From NCBI GenBank assembly GCA_018873245.2, contig JAEMBT020000007.1, positions 2,686,001 to 2,750,000 of the forward strand: a stretch of 64,000 nucleotides of DNA, read 5' to 3'. Below the pieces are notes generated by a model, which was not told the origin of the DNA, did not search any database, and saw nothing but the letters and a program-made list of their open reading frames with translations. The position numbers and the translations under genes are program-made. Shown piece by piece: positions 46,601-58,194 of this stretch (position 1 is the first letter of the stretch; each line of letters begins with the position of its first letter). The stretch is from Archegozetes longisetosus (lineage: Eukaryota; Arthropoda; Arachnida; Sarcoptiformes; Trhypochthoniidae).

Positions 46601-48091
46601 AGATTTTGTTTTAAACATACAGCATAATAAGCAACAGATATAATATATATAGATATTGTTAGAATATCTCATTGTTTAATATTTTATATCTGTCGATTAG
46701 ATAACTTGAATTATGTCTATTCATTAGTAATCAAAATGTTATAGAAAGGAACCAAAAATACATTTCATAATGCTGAGTGACATACAATTTTATAGATAAT
46801 AGAGTTAGTTAGAAAGAGTAAGAAAACAATTCTTAGGTGAAAACAATTTTTGAAGGTGAACTTCGTACAATTAAACGGAATTTTTCATAAAAATTTTAGA
46901 AACCATTCTGAGCATTACGCACATTCGACATACAATGACAATGTTCTCTCTGAACTCATTGGTATAATAGCAAGAAACGATGACAATTTCGAAGTCGATC
47001 CACTGATTCCTGCATCATGGAAATATTTCATAGCAGAAAATATCCTATATCACGGCCACGATATAACAGTACTCTACGATCAGGATGGGACAAAGTATAA
47101 AGTAGGTTCTGGTATGAAAATATACGTGAATGGAAAACTAACTGCTAGTCAGGCAAACATTGGAAAAATGGTTGTACCTATTCCTCATCCTATAGCTACA
47201 GATGAAAGCTATAAGAAAATGGAGAATTATGCGGCAAATGTTGAAGGCAAAGGATACCCCAAACCAAGTGCTAGTTTCACGCATCCAGCTACATCCCCAT
47301 GGCAAGCAATAGATGGAAGAATATTCTACGATTACATACCATCTAATCGATGGTTCAATTTTGATTCTAAGAATGATGAAGATTGGTTTGCAGTTGATTT
47401 CGGTCGAGTAAAGACTGTGAATACAGTTTCGGTTTATATCTATGACGACGTGATTACTAAAGAGGGTAGAACTGAATGTCCAACAAAAATGAATGTTCAA
47501 TATCACGATGGAAATGATTGGAAAGATGCTCAACATCAAGTATTTAGCCCAACTCACTGTTCTGGAAATGATGTCAACAAAATAAGTTTTAATGCAGTGA
47601 AAACAAGACAAGTTCGAGTTATATTTACTCGAAACAAAGCCAAAGATTATTACGTAGGCATTACTGAATTTGAAGTTTGGGCTGAGTGGCCACAGACGAC
47701 TTCACCTAACATTTATGAAGCTGAAGATGGAGTTATTACCGATGCTCTTATGGAATCATCAGCCACAGCATCAGGTAATTCATACGTTGGTCTCATTGAT
47801 AAGCCATCGTCGAGCGTGGAATTTAGTGGAGTTTACAGTAAAACTACTGGAAATTTTAAATTAAGAGTATATTATGCAAACGCCAACTCAACAGAATCTA
47901 CTCAAACGATCGTGGTCAACAATTTGCATAATTTTGTAATAAAGTATCCGCCTTCTAAATTAGGATGGGGACATTTTGATAATTCCACATTCTCTGAAGT
48001 ATCGGTTTCATTATTGAGAGGGAACAATGTTTTGACTTTTCATCATAACATTGGTTTTGCTGAATTGGACAAAATCAATTTAGTCTTCTGA
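43652..48091 (+). CDS. Secreted MGH1-like glycoside hydrolase with F5/8C and CBM domains, four exons
   Basis: Extracellular alpha/alpha-barrel glycosidase of the mannosylglycerate-hydrolase-like (MGH1/GH63-related) group. Substrate is unknown. Exons are 43652-44002, 45298-45749, 45839-46264 and 46900-48091. All have GT-AG borders and phases agree, giving 806 residues. Residues 1-19 are a signal peptide (MKKNILILIFIECFALSYG). The catalytic part runs to about residue 510: KQWFKDNIPFVEVPDKNIED, YYYRWASHKRHLRYLYPGVG, QYSEWIADAAF, EVGFYPWRWHVPD and CCWWNGNSWPYST. Then comes an F5/8C (discoidin) domain at about 520-668, from ASFTHPATSPWQAIDG to ITEFEVWAEW. Last is a CBM6/35-like module at about 680-806, from IYEAEDG. 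The closest sequences I know are fungal and bacterial. Introns and AT-rich codons show it is host DNA, not contamination. The 43652 ATG is the first in frame and starts the signal peptide. Confidence 0.9.
44272..44925. mobile_element. hAT MITE in intron 1 of the glycoside hydrolase
   Basis: The exact 8-bp duplication CCTTATAC (44264-44271 and 44926-44933) brackets TAAAGCTGAGCA at the left and the complement of TAGTGCTGAGCA at the right. Both halves are full of AGGTCCGGGTCC-like units, which give the local GC rise. The ORFs here are by-products of the repeats. Confidence 0.92.
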
Positions 48092-49439
48092 GGGGTATTC
48101 TGACAATCATGGGTTTGAAATTAATTTGGGCAATATATGTGAACTAACAGTAGATTACAGTCTGTATATGTATGAAGTATACATTTACGAATTTCCAAAC
48201 AAACTTTTTAAATTATATTACAAGTTGAATCTGTTATAATTGTAAACTTAAATTTCAGACAACAATGGTATATTTAATAATATATCAGTTAATTATAATC
48301 GGAAGAATTTTTGATTGAATAAATAATTTCGTATAACAATGTTAAGGTATATTGATAAAGAAACTATAGGTTCATAGAAATGAGTATTTTTTAATAATAA
48401 GTTAAGCATCGACAAGTATTTGAGCTGAAGTCTAGTTTCCTAAACATCAAGCCTTACAGGTGAAGAGGTGTACTTGTATAAAATCAGATTTGTAGTATCA
48501 TTTTTAGTAAAATACATTACTAAATATATGAATATAGAATATCAGTTTCATAAATAATTAGCTCTTGAAATATGTCTTAGCAGTTAAATTTCAAAGTTTG
48601 ACATTAATATTTTATGCAATATGATCCATGACAGTAGTACGTCAATTCAGCGCAATCAATTCAAAGCTGCAACAATTCAGCGCATCTGAAAATTTCAGGG
48701 AAATTGATAATTTTAAGAAAATAGTGACTGTAACTTTGTAATTATTGAAAAGTTATGTTTATAGGCACTGTAAATGTGTTAGTGTTGAACATCTGTGCTG
48801 CGCCTCTGACTGAGTGAACAAGTCGTTAAAACGTTCATAGACCGGGGATTTTAAAAATTCCAAGACAAGACGAGTTAGAAAAACATCCTACTGAGTTTAC
48901 AAGTAGTAAAGAGGTGAGTAGAGTGCGGCTCTTAAAGACTGCAGCTGTTAAATATATATATAAGAGGTAAGGTGAAAGGTATAGACTGTTTTTGCATATC
49001 AACATAACAAAAGTGTGGATTTTATTCAGCTAAGGCCTTATTATACTATCCAATTTTGCTGAATTTAACTTTTACTTGAACAATCAATCAGTTACATGCA
49101 AGGTCATACAAATTTGTTCATATCAAGTCTGTATATATAGTGGGTATATTAGCATTCAAGATTCATTCTTATGTTAGCTTTGGTTAACGTTATTACTCGT
49201 CCAAAAATAAGATGCACAAATACCTCCAGAGTTAGAGATCTTAACAAAAAATGATATTTACACAAAACTTTTTAACCAATAAAAAAGCACTTCAACGTAA
49301 ACACTAGAATACTGTATTTATTATATAAAATTACGCTGTGATAAAATTGTGATTAAATTATGAAAACTTGTGGTAAAAATAATCTGAAATGTGGAAAAGG
49401 GGTTATATTACGTCTCAACTGAAAAGAGTCGTAATTAAA
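48092..49439. other. Intergenic
   Basis: No gene recognised. A small duplication, CAATTCAGCGCA, occurs twice near 48645-48690. Confidence 0.4.
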
Positions 49440-50018
49440 CGATAAAGTGGATTAAGGTAGTGCCAAAGATGAAAAAGCGACTAATTGATGATATAATGAA
49501 TTTGACCAGAATTTCACGGCGGTCTGTTTATAATATTTTGGTCAATGGTTGTGAATCGCCGAAGAAAAAAAGGTATTTCACGCTAGATTTAACTATACGT
49601 TATGAAAAAGAAGAAGCCCCGTACGGTGGCGATAAACGGATGAAAATTGAACTTCAGAACATACTTTTTATTCGCTAATAGGAAGGATTGCTTCCAATTG
49701 TCTTATTTACTCAATAATGAAAGTATATTATTTTTCCAATAAACAAAATTTAGGATTAAAGTAACAAAATTTCAAATAAGATATTTTTAATTTCAAAACG
49801 AAAATCATCATGAAAAGTTAATCTTCTGTCAACAATATGAATAAAACTAATTTAATAGTGAATGAAACACAAGTTTTAGATTCAAAAAATCATATCATCG
49901 TTGTGAAAAATACAAAATAAAAAGAGAAGGAAATATTAGAATTTTAATAACCGATCATCTAAGTTGTCTTAATAATATAACACTTATTTTTGAAATACAT
50001 ATTGACTAGAAAAGACTA

Positions 50019-52149
50019 TCATTTAAGAGGTGGAATATTAATGTTATTTTTTCTCTCTTTATTAAGCTTTTGAGTTCTTTGACTAAATTCTATTTTGCTC
50101 TGTTCTGACCACTTTTTATTATCTCTTTTCTTTCTTCTGTAGTCAATGAGAAGATTTTTACGAGAAAAGTATTCAATGCATAACTTTGTTGTATCAGATC
50201 TATTATTATGATTATTTATTTGAAGTTTAATTAAATTATTCATCTCTTCTGTGGCTGAAATCAGGAAAAGATATATTTTATGTATAATTAATGTATGTCA
50301 ATATCTCAAAAGTTTCACAAACCTTGACAATTAAATACAGAAATTTTTCCATATCTTAAAATGAGATCGGGGATATGACAAAGCAGATGCATATAAGGCG
50401 TAAACTTATTGTTTCCGAATTCGGCTAAATTTAAGCCATGGATCAGCTTATAATCATCATAAATGTCTTCAATCTTATTCTTCAAGGATATAGAGTCATC
50501 AGAATTCTGTGCTTTCTCTATGAGTTCAAAAATGTCTTTCCATTTCTCAGTAAATGAATAGAAAAATTCATAGTTGAAAATTTATAAAAAAAATTCAAAC
50601 AGTTTAAAATTTTAATTAAATACTCTAAATTGAAATTATTACAAAGAATTTAATAAAATTTGTTTACCTTCCACGTGGCAGAAAAATATTTTGAAGCTTT
50701 AAAATCCTTAAACTTCTCATTAATATAATTAACAATACTATCCATAGATTTAATTTTAGTATTCAATGACAGCGTTCGAAGTTTATATTTATTAAAAAAT
50801 TCACTTTTCAATTCCGAGTAGATATTTGCATTGATATTATTGGATTGCAATTCTTTATTTAAATCTTCAATTACTTTATTACTTTTCGAATAATTAATCA
50901 GAGAACTGATTATTGAGCTGAAAAATTTTTCTGTCAATCTTATGCGCAAATGCAATGTGTCGATGACATAGTTTTCAGGATTTATTTTGATAATCATATC
51001 ATTTTTAATCCCAAATTTAGCTCTTTTAACGTCGGTCCAATCTTCAATTTCTCTTCCCAAACCTCCTAGTGAACGATTCCGAAACTTATTCTCATCAAAA
51101 AAATTCCTAACTTTACAAAAATCTTGTTTTTCAGTTGTACAATAAATACAACTGTATTTGCTATTCGCACTATTCATTCCAATGAATGTTAACAAAGATT
51201 TCAAATCACTGCACATAATGAATACAAAGCTTATGACGCTTTCATCAATAATGACATAATTCGTAGAAATCTTTTCTTGAATCGACTTGTGCAAACTTTC
51301 AAAGTAATATTTCAGTATATCATAGCGTTCATCATCAGCTAATAGTGCTAATAATACTAGATCATTAGTGCTCATAAACTGTTTATCATTGTACTCATAT
51401 GCACAAAGTGTATAAGCTACGTATTTGTTTCTGTTATTTTTCACTGTTCCATCAATAGATAACTTCATTGTTAAAGGTTGCTTCAAATCACTTACTACCT
51501 TTTTTTTCTTCGCTAGTATTTCTATCGATGTTCTGAATGCAAAATCAACGTTTAAATAAGTGCCAAAAACTTTGTTTATATTATCACTGATGCAAACAAT
51601 AGGAATGTTTTCATTTAACTCTTTTTTCAAGTCGAATAACTGTTTATTACTAAATGTATTAAATTTATTTGCATTCATTGAATTAGTTGCCCTCTCACTA
51701 ATGTTATTAATCTCGATTTCACTCAATGTCTGCCTTAATTTAATCTTCTAATTTTCATTCATATTATGATAAGATATGAATTTATTCATTTCTACATCTC
51801 CAACGTTTCTTCTAGTGAAACTATTCTCGAAATCAATTAAATGATTATTATTACCTGTCTTTAATGTCAATATTTTTATCTTCATTCCATAACTATCAAA
51901 ATAATCTTTCAATGGTTTTGATAAATTTTCATGAATAGCATCTAATAATCTCTTTTGTTGACTATTTGAACAATTACTAAAGCTTTTATTATTAGAAACA
52001 CTAATTTTCTGCTTCTTCAGTTCTTTTATCTCCTGTTCTAATTCTTTAATTCTCTTTTTATAGTCTGATTTCTCTTTATTATCATCTCTTATTAAAACTT
52101 TGAAAAATTCACAGCTTTTGCAATTGCTGTTATTACTAATATTAGTCAT
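50019..52149 (-). CDS. Unclassified transposon-type protein, probably a transposase
   Basis: ATG at 52149 opens MTNISNNSNCKSCEFFKV and a coiled coil (KKRIKELEQEIKELKKQ). After a TAG at 51750-51748 the same frame continues for 358 codons. Motifs there are LTMKLSIDGT, FIMCSDLKSLLTFIGMNSA, the cysteine pair CIYC, and VIDTLHLRIRLTEKFF. Spliced 3' exons follow in phase: end 50668, then 50545-50323 (KWKDIFELIE, HGLNLAEFG, YMHLLCHIPDLILRYGK), then 50254-50019 (TEEMNNLIKLQINNHNN, basic end). Asp in SIDGT and SDLK and a later Glu would suit a DDE fold. Similar uncharacterised proteins are known to me from cnidarians and other invertebrates, but I cannot name the superfamily. The TAG may be removed by a small intron, since AAAATTAG| is acceptor-like. 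Confidence 0.6.
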
Positions 52150-52186
52150 TATTAAAACTTTTATTGACTCCTTTTGGTAATAACGT

Positions 52187-52985
52187 TTAGCTTAAGTTTC
52201 CACAATCGAAGTCAACACTAAATTTCAGGAATTCACTTATTGTGTAGACGTTTAGAGATTCACTTTTATAATCAAGTTTATAATATCTATTATTACTAAT
52301 AATAAAACGAGGCTTACTTAGAAACACAGGATATTTTGGTTTCTTAAATTGTTCGTTAATATCCTTTAAAAAAAATTTCACTCAAATCAAAACCAAATAA
52401 ATTAAAGAAGATTTTCTTATTCATCACTAGTAAGTTTTTATTACCACTAGCTACTTTTAAATTAACTCCTTTTATGAGTTTTCTATAGACTTCCTCATTA
52501 AGTGATACTTTAAACGTAATAGTATTCGATTAAGATTTAAGTAAGTAATAAATTAGTTTATTCTTAAATTCACTTCTAAATCTGTTTAAATTATTTAAAT
52601 AGTTTTTTGGCACATCAATTAGTGACTTTTGTTTAGTAGTTAACTCACTTTCATTGATCCACAAATAGTTGATACTTTGCTTGAGTTTCAATTCACAAAA
52701 ATAATTATTTTTTCTTTTTCTTATAACTCTTTGAACACAATGTAAAGTCTTTGCACATAAAGTAAATTTTTCTACTTTTTTAATAACTTTATTTCTTTTC
52801 TTCAGAACATTTTTAGGCTTTTTCAACTTAAAATTTGAAGTAATTAATGGCAAAATAGATTTTAAATAGATTTGATTGTAATTAAATCTCAAATTATAAC
52901 CACTCTGAAGAATAGCTGCCATTCGAATTACAAGAATAAGCATTAGACTATTTAGAAAGAAATTACATAAATCTTTGTTAAGCAT
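52187..52985 (-). pseudogene. Companion ORF of the unclassified element
   Basis: From 52985 the frame reads MLNKDLCNFFLNSLMLILVI, then basic sequence (KKPKNVLKKRNKVIKKVEKF) and RFRSEFKNKLIYYLLKS. A stop at 52530 follows. The same frame goes on (VSLNEEVYRKLIKGVNLKVA) to a frameshift near 52375 and ends KFSVDFDCGNLS at 52187. It lies 37 bases upstream of the larger gene on the same strand, so the two probably form one transposon. Unknown family. It may instead be a 5' exon region of the larger gene. Confidence 0.42.
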
Positions 52986-54099
52986 TTGTCAAATGATTGA
53001 AAACTATTGTAGTGCGATGAGTCATTTATTAAATATTAAATTTTTGAGCCCTTATACCTATTCATAGAATAGTCTGAAGTTAACCACTAATACAATCAGA
53101 TATTGAACTAAACCTCTGACTCACAACTCATTCGTTTAGTTTGAAATGAAAACTTAAAGTTTATCAGTAAAACAAATTTTATCAATAAATAGTGATTTTT
53201 TGCAAAAGTAAAATAATTTGTGTATAAAGAACATGAAAAATATATTTAAAATTGTTCAAAATTAAAATATTAAAAGCTTTTGATTTAGCGATAAGTATCA
53301 ATAAAATTTTGAACTATTACTAATAGCTCGAAACTTGAGGCTCACGTAATACGAAAGTATGTGATTAGAGCAAAGACTAGACCAAAATAGTGTATTTATC
53401 ATAAACCAAATAAAATACAAAGTTCTAACACTGGCCAATGAGTCATAGATTCGGTCACATCAGAAAGATATCAAAGGATATAAAAGATATGTTTAATACC
53501 AAAAAAAGCGACACTAGAGTCACGAGTGGCGAAAAATTAGAAAATTTTGTAAATGAAGTTCATTTTTCCTTACGATAATAATGATTTTTGGCAAAATTGA
53601 TATAATAAGCGATTTCAATAAAGAAAAAGTTTTCCATCTATAGATGACGTCTTCAGAAAGTAAAAATCTATAACTGAAAATCCCCTTTCGTTCCAAAACT
53701 GTGCACGAACAACTTTTTTTAACCTGTTTCGCAAAATGGGCTATAAGCATCATAGAACAAATAAAATTATTAGATCTGAACTTATTAGTAAAATTGAAAA
53801 CAAACGCAAGAGAATTAATTATTTATTAGAAAAACGAAGACTAGAAAAAAGTTCCCCAATTCATGTTTGTATATATTAATGAAACTTTTGTGCACAAAAA
53901 TTACGTCAAGTACAAAATTTTAAGACCACTTCAAAATTAAAAAAAATTAGGATTTAAAATTTCGATTGGCGAAGGAGCCCGTTATTCCATCATTCTTGCG
54001 GGTTCTGAAAATTATTTTGGTCAAGGAGCATAACAAATATTCATTAATATCGAAATTAATGGCGCGAAATTTGAGAACTGGCTCTAAAACTATCTTTTG

Positions 54100-55252
54100 C
54101 CAAAGGACGTGTTTTGTTTTAGTAGTGAAACCGGCCTAATTGAGTTGCATCGCTAGATTAGTATACATAGGTCACGTGATTATGTTACTACTGTTTTTAA
54201 GTTGAATATAATAAAACGCTTTTAAGTCAATTTATGATCTCTTAGTTTACCATCAGCACAGGCAAGCGCATCTTTGATATTAACAAATCAATTAAATAAT
54301 TTAATAATCTTTAACATATCTAAAAATTAGAGCTGACCATAAATGACCCGATAGCTTTTGGTCAATTTTTTTAAAGGGAAAAGTTTCGAAAAATAAAATT
54401 TTCGTTTATTACTTTTTAAATATTGATTTTTATGAAATGTCTTATAGGAATCATTTGGAGAGAATAATTTTTGGAATTATTTGGTGTGGTTGATTACTTT
54501 TATCTTAATTAGTTTTCATTCTATGATTTTTTAAAGTTTCGATTTTGAAAATTGGCCACGTGTTTGCACGTGCGAATTTTGAACTTTTATTACCACAAAA
54601 ATCGTCAAAAATTAAGTACTTAGCAGGACTTTAGTCTATGGGGTAACGCCCCCAAGGGGTCGTGAGGAGTAGTGTTCAGGTATGAAGCATGGTATGACTG
54701 AGGTGAAAGGTTAAAAAGTTATGCCATTTTATATATATTAGTTTGGCAAACTGTAACGAGATAATTCAGGTAATTCGCATACATAAATTGGACCCGTTTG
54801 AACAAATGATTAAAGATATCAAAAATGTATACCCTACAATTGATTGTAAACTGTAATACATAAAACAAAATTTAAATTGTAAATCAATACTGTAATACGA
54901 ATAAAAACAAAATAAATTTTTCATTAAATAAGTTTTTCGTTAGGTTAAGATTTGTTTATTTTATTAGGTTAGGTAAGGGTTAGGATTAGTATACTTATAA
55001 TTCACATATACTTTATCGTAATTTTGACTTTGACATTTTAATCTGGCTTAATTCTTTACCTCTGACCTCAGTCATACCATACTTCATATCTGAACATTAC
55101 TCCTCACAACCTATCTAATGATACCCCACACCCCTAGGGGCGTTGCCCCATAAACTAAAGTGGAACCAAGTACTTTTAATTAAAATTAATTAATTATAAT
55201 TTTTCAAACTCATAAAATTAGACTGGATTTCCTATTAAAGCACAACATGTCC
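54100..55252. mobile_element. TIR element inserted in the IS630-type transposase
   Basis: CAAAGGACGTGTTTTGTTTT at the left pairs with the complement of CAAAGGACATGTTGTGCTTT at the right, and similarity extends over about 42 bases. TTTG stands at both junctions. The interior has no transposase and holds a second element. Confidence 0.75.
54614..55175. mobile_element. Nested TIR element or foldback inside 54100-55252
   Basis: Left AAGTACTT then ACTTTAGTCTATGGGG, right the complement of AAGTACTT then ACTTTAGTTTATGGGG. Both are followed inward by CGCCCC, GTGAGGAGTA and ATGGTATGACTGAGGT blocks. The terminal repeats are about 105-120 bases long with one 15-base gap. No ORF. Confidence 0.78.
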
Positions 55253-55680
55253 TTTGTCCCCAAAATCTGGCATAGTATTAGACAATGCTAGCATTCATTC
55301 TAGACAGTACAATAAACCCCCGGTACAGTGTGATAATAAGATAACAATTAAAAAGTGGCTTATTTTTAATAAAATAAAATTCTGTGAAAATGTAAAGAAA
55401 TGTGATTTATTAAAACTAGTCAAAGAAAATACTTTTGCCAAAAAATTTAATGTCGATAATATAATTTTCAAATCTGATCATACTCCCTCCCTTCGTCTGC
55501 CCCCTTATCATTGTAAGCTTAACCCCATCGAATTTATTTGGGCTCAACTTAAAATAATTATTTCAAAACACAATTTTAATAATAATTCAATGGAATTTTA
55601 TAAATTAATTTCTAATGCCTTAAAAATTGATCACATTTTTTGGTGAAAATGCATTAGACATGTTGTAAAAATTGAATCAG

Positions 55681-56021
55681 ACTTTTGGATTAAGGACAAA
55701 ATAATCAATAATGAAATACTTAATGAACACAATTATTGCACAAATTTTTTCTCTAATTAAATGTTATTAAATTATTAAATATTTTGTAGTATGTAAATAT
55801 GCTTTCTTGTATTTTTCAAATTTATTGCTTAATTAAATGTTCAATTTTTATTGGTTATTAAAGTTAAAGTTTATTTTTTGTTAAGGTCTGTAACTCTAGA
55901 GGTGTTTGTGCGTTTTCCTTTTGGACGAATAATATACTAATAAGTAAAGGTTTTCAAATGATAAAGCGATATACTTATGAATGATATATCATTTTAAAGG
56001 TTTTTAAAGGTTATTTAAGTA
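55681..56021. other. Intergenic
   Basis: AT-rich tail of the IS630-type element. Its terminal repeat was not identified. Confidence 0.35.
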
Positions 56022-56632
56022 CTAGCTAGAAAAACGGGCAAAAGCCCGTTATTAAGTTCATAAAAAAAAAAAGATTTAAAACTTTATTCAACAAATAAAT
56101 AGTTCTCTAAATAGAGATTTTTTTAATTTCTTTCTCTCATTTAGTATTAGTCTAAAAACTTAGAATAACTCTAAAACCTTACTAAATCTTCGACGACTTT
56201 ATTAGTCGTCGAATCTTTTGCTTGTATCACAACCACTAATATTTGTAATAATATAATTACATACACAAACACAGATACAAAATACACCTCAAATTTCACT
56301 TTAAAAAATCTTAAAACAATATAAAAAAATTTAACTTAATTTTACTAATCGTTGTTTACGTTTGCTATATGTGTGAGTTACTTGCATGTAGTGCAATGTC
56401 TTTTCTTGTTCATAACTTTGCTTATTTAAATCGTATTGTGTTTCAATTAAGTGGCGTATTCACGAAATTGAAAAATAGAATAGTAGGTAACTTTTAGTTT
56501 AAAAAAACACTTTAATCAACTCTTTGTATCAGATGAAAAACATTGAAACCAGTCTGATTTCTCTGTGATGACCACGAACAAAGTTTTTGACTGGTCGTAC
56601 AGAAAGAGCATTTAAGCATTTTATTATATAGA
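56022..56632 (-). mobile_element. Non-autonomous Helitron, complete
   Basis: On the minus strand the element starts TCTATATAATAAAATGCT (56632 downward), preceded by A. It ends with the hairpin ACGGGC-TTTT-GCCCGT, a short T run and CTAG, followed by T. This is the full Helitron signature: insertion between A and T, 5'-TC, 3' hairpin and CTRR. No Rep/helicase is inside its 611 bases. Confidence 0.9.
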
Positions 56633-56879
56633 TATTCACGTACCCCATGCCCCTTTTGAGTCCATATAAAGTTATAATCTTTTTTCATTTAACATAACTT
56701 TATTTTTAATTTAAAACGTATACAAATTTTTGCTAGAATTTTCTAGCAATTAACATTGTGTTACATCAATACAGACTATTAGTGTGGGTTATAACAATGT
56801 CTAATGTTTAAACATATTAAAAAATATTAAAGCCTGGTATAAACGAAAAGAGAATAGATTAGGTCGAGATCTTTGTTCA

Positions 56880-57140
56880 TATTAGGTTTGGTTTGGGTTA
56901 CGACTTGATAAAGCCAGGTTTATCCATTTTCGAGGGAGTTGGGTCTGGGTGACCAGAAGTGGTCAGGCTTGGGTCAGAAGTGCTCAAGCGTGGTATCAAA
57001 ATGTTCAGCTCGACGAACCGAATCCAATGATGTATTACACTTGGGTGTGCGGTCAGGAACCCTTTTAGACCCATTAGCCCGGATTCACTCGAATATATAA
57101 GAGAAGGGTTTAAATTTTTCCCGTGAGATCCACCCAAAAC
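56880..57140. repeat. Second copy of the 1-480 dispersed repeat
   Basis: AGGTTTGGTTTGGGTTACGA and the following 80 bases are the complement of 1-90. GGTATCAAAATGTTCAGCTC to CCATTAGCCCGGATT matches 371-470 directly. The overlapping ORF is a by-product. Confidence 0.82.
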
Positions 57141-57728
57141 ATATCGAGAACTTCTAATGTCAGTCTTTTTTTTAAGAGAAAGACATCGTAAAAGATTTTA
57201 ATGATCTCATACAACACAATTATCCGTCTCAATACATGTCTCATTATTTGTTGATTATATGCGTAAAGTTACATTAAACCAACGAAATAGTTCTAGCGAT
57301 GAGATGATAGCATATTCCGTGCATTTGGTTTTAGTCGAAATGCTTTCCTGTCATTTCAAGAATTCTTGTTAGATTTGGCAACGATGAATAAAAATACAGT
57401 ACACAGCGGACATTTCGGAGAGTTGAAGTGCGGATATATTTTTAGGTATGGCTTGTGCAAGAAGTAAAGAGGTTGGCGGAACATGAACTAACTTGCTTTG
57501 ATTTTAATGAAAATTTACACATGGAATAACCAATGCTAGTTATACAAGAATATGCAAAAATATTTCAAATATGTTAAGAAATTAAAAAGTTACAGGTGTT
57601 TAAAAAATTAATTTACTTAAGAATTTTTAAATGTGATTTTCATGAATGTTTCATAGCCATTGAATTAATTGATATCTGCTTAATAAAAAGCATTAATTAG
57701 AGATTATTTTTAAAGAATATATGCCTAA

Positions 57729-58046
57729 TTAATCTTGGTGAAATTCGGATAAATCAGGATATAATGTGTTTGCTGGATTATCTTCGATTTCAGTGGCGTC
57801 ACTTTCAATTTCTGTGGCTTCAGTATCAATCTCAGTGTCACTGTTGTCACTTTCGTCACTGCTTTCACGTAATGTATGTTGGGGAAACATTTTTTTGTCA
57901 TTAATTAATATAGTACTTTTCACACTTTTCAGCTTGGTCAACATTTCATTATTATTAACACGTCTAATTTTACACTTGTCCACTTTATCTAAGCGGGCAT
58001 TGCAACAAGTACAAAATTTTGCTCTTAAATAATTTAAACTTGACAT
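57729..58046 (-). CDS. Uncharacterised acidic protein with CxxC pair, inside a transposon
   Basis: 105 residues starting MSSLNYLRAKFCTCCNARLD, with Cys residues at 12, 14, 15 and 24. The middle is Lys-rich and the tail is Asp/Glu/Thr-rich (DSDTEIDTEATEIESDATEI). There is no signal peptide or membrane segment. It lies within a 1-kb TIR element and could be a captured gene fragment or an element-encoded cofactor. Family not recognised. Confidence 0.4.
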   Translation of the reverse strand: MSSLNYLRAKFCTCCNARLDKVDKCKIRRVNNNEMLTKLKSVKSTILINDKKMFPQHTLRESSDESDNSDTEIDTEATEIESDATEIEDNPANTLYPDLSEFHQD

Positions 58047-58093
58047 TTTACAAAATTATCAAAATTCAAAAAATTTCAAATGCTGAATTGACG

Positions 58094-58194
58094 GTGTTGC
58101 CCTTCGGTACGCAAAAATTTTTTCTATAAATTAATATTGATTGATATTTGCTAGAAAAATGACCAATAAAAAGTTTGCGTACTCGAGGGTAACA
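58094..58194. mobile_element. About 100-base palindromic MITE
   Basis: TGTTGCCCTTCGGTACGCAA and the complement of TGTTACCCTCGAGTACGCAA lie at the two ends. No ORF. Confidence 0.6.

Larger units (their letters stand above)
49440..55680 (+). pseudogene. IS630-type (DDE_3) transposase split by several insertions
   Basis: Three separated parts on the plus strand form one transposase. The N-terminal helix-turn-helix is at 49460-49678 (LIDDIMNLTRISRRSVYNIL). The linker and first catalytic segment are at about 53690-54099: MGYKHHRTNKIIRSELISKI, then FVYINETFVHKNYVK, where an Asn stands for the expected first Asp, then GARYSIILAGSENYF. The C-terminal segment from 55254 has SGIVLDNASIHSRQ and LPPYHCKLNPIEFIWAQLK, which hold the remaining acidic residues. 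Joining TTTTG at 54099 to TCCCC at 55257 restores the frame through the conserved VLDNA motif. Stops at about 54026 and 54086 also break it. The opposite-strand unit 50019-52985 lies between parts one and two. Confidence 0.82.

Noticed and set aside
47138..47611. 157-codon minus-strand ORF in the glycoside hydrolase
   Set aside because: It lies opposite the conserved F5/8C domain in exon 4 and has no family resemblance, so it is a shadow.
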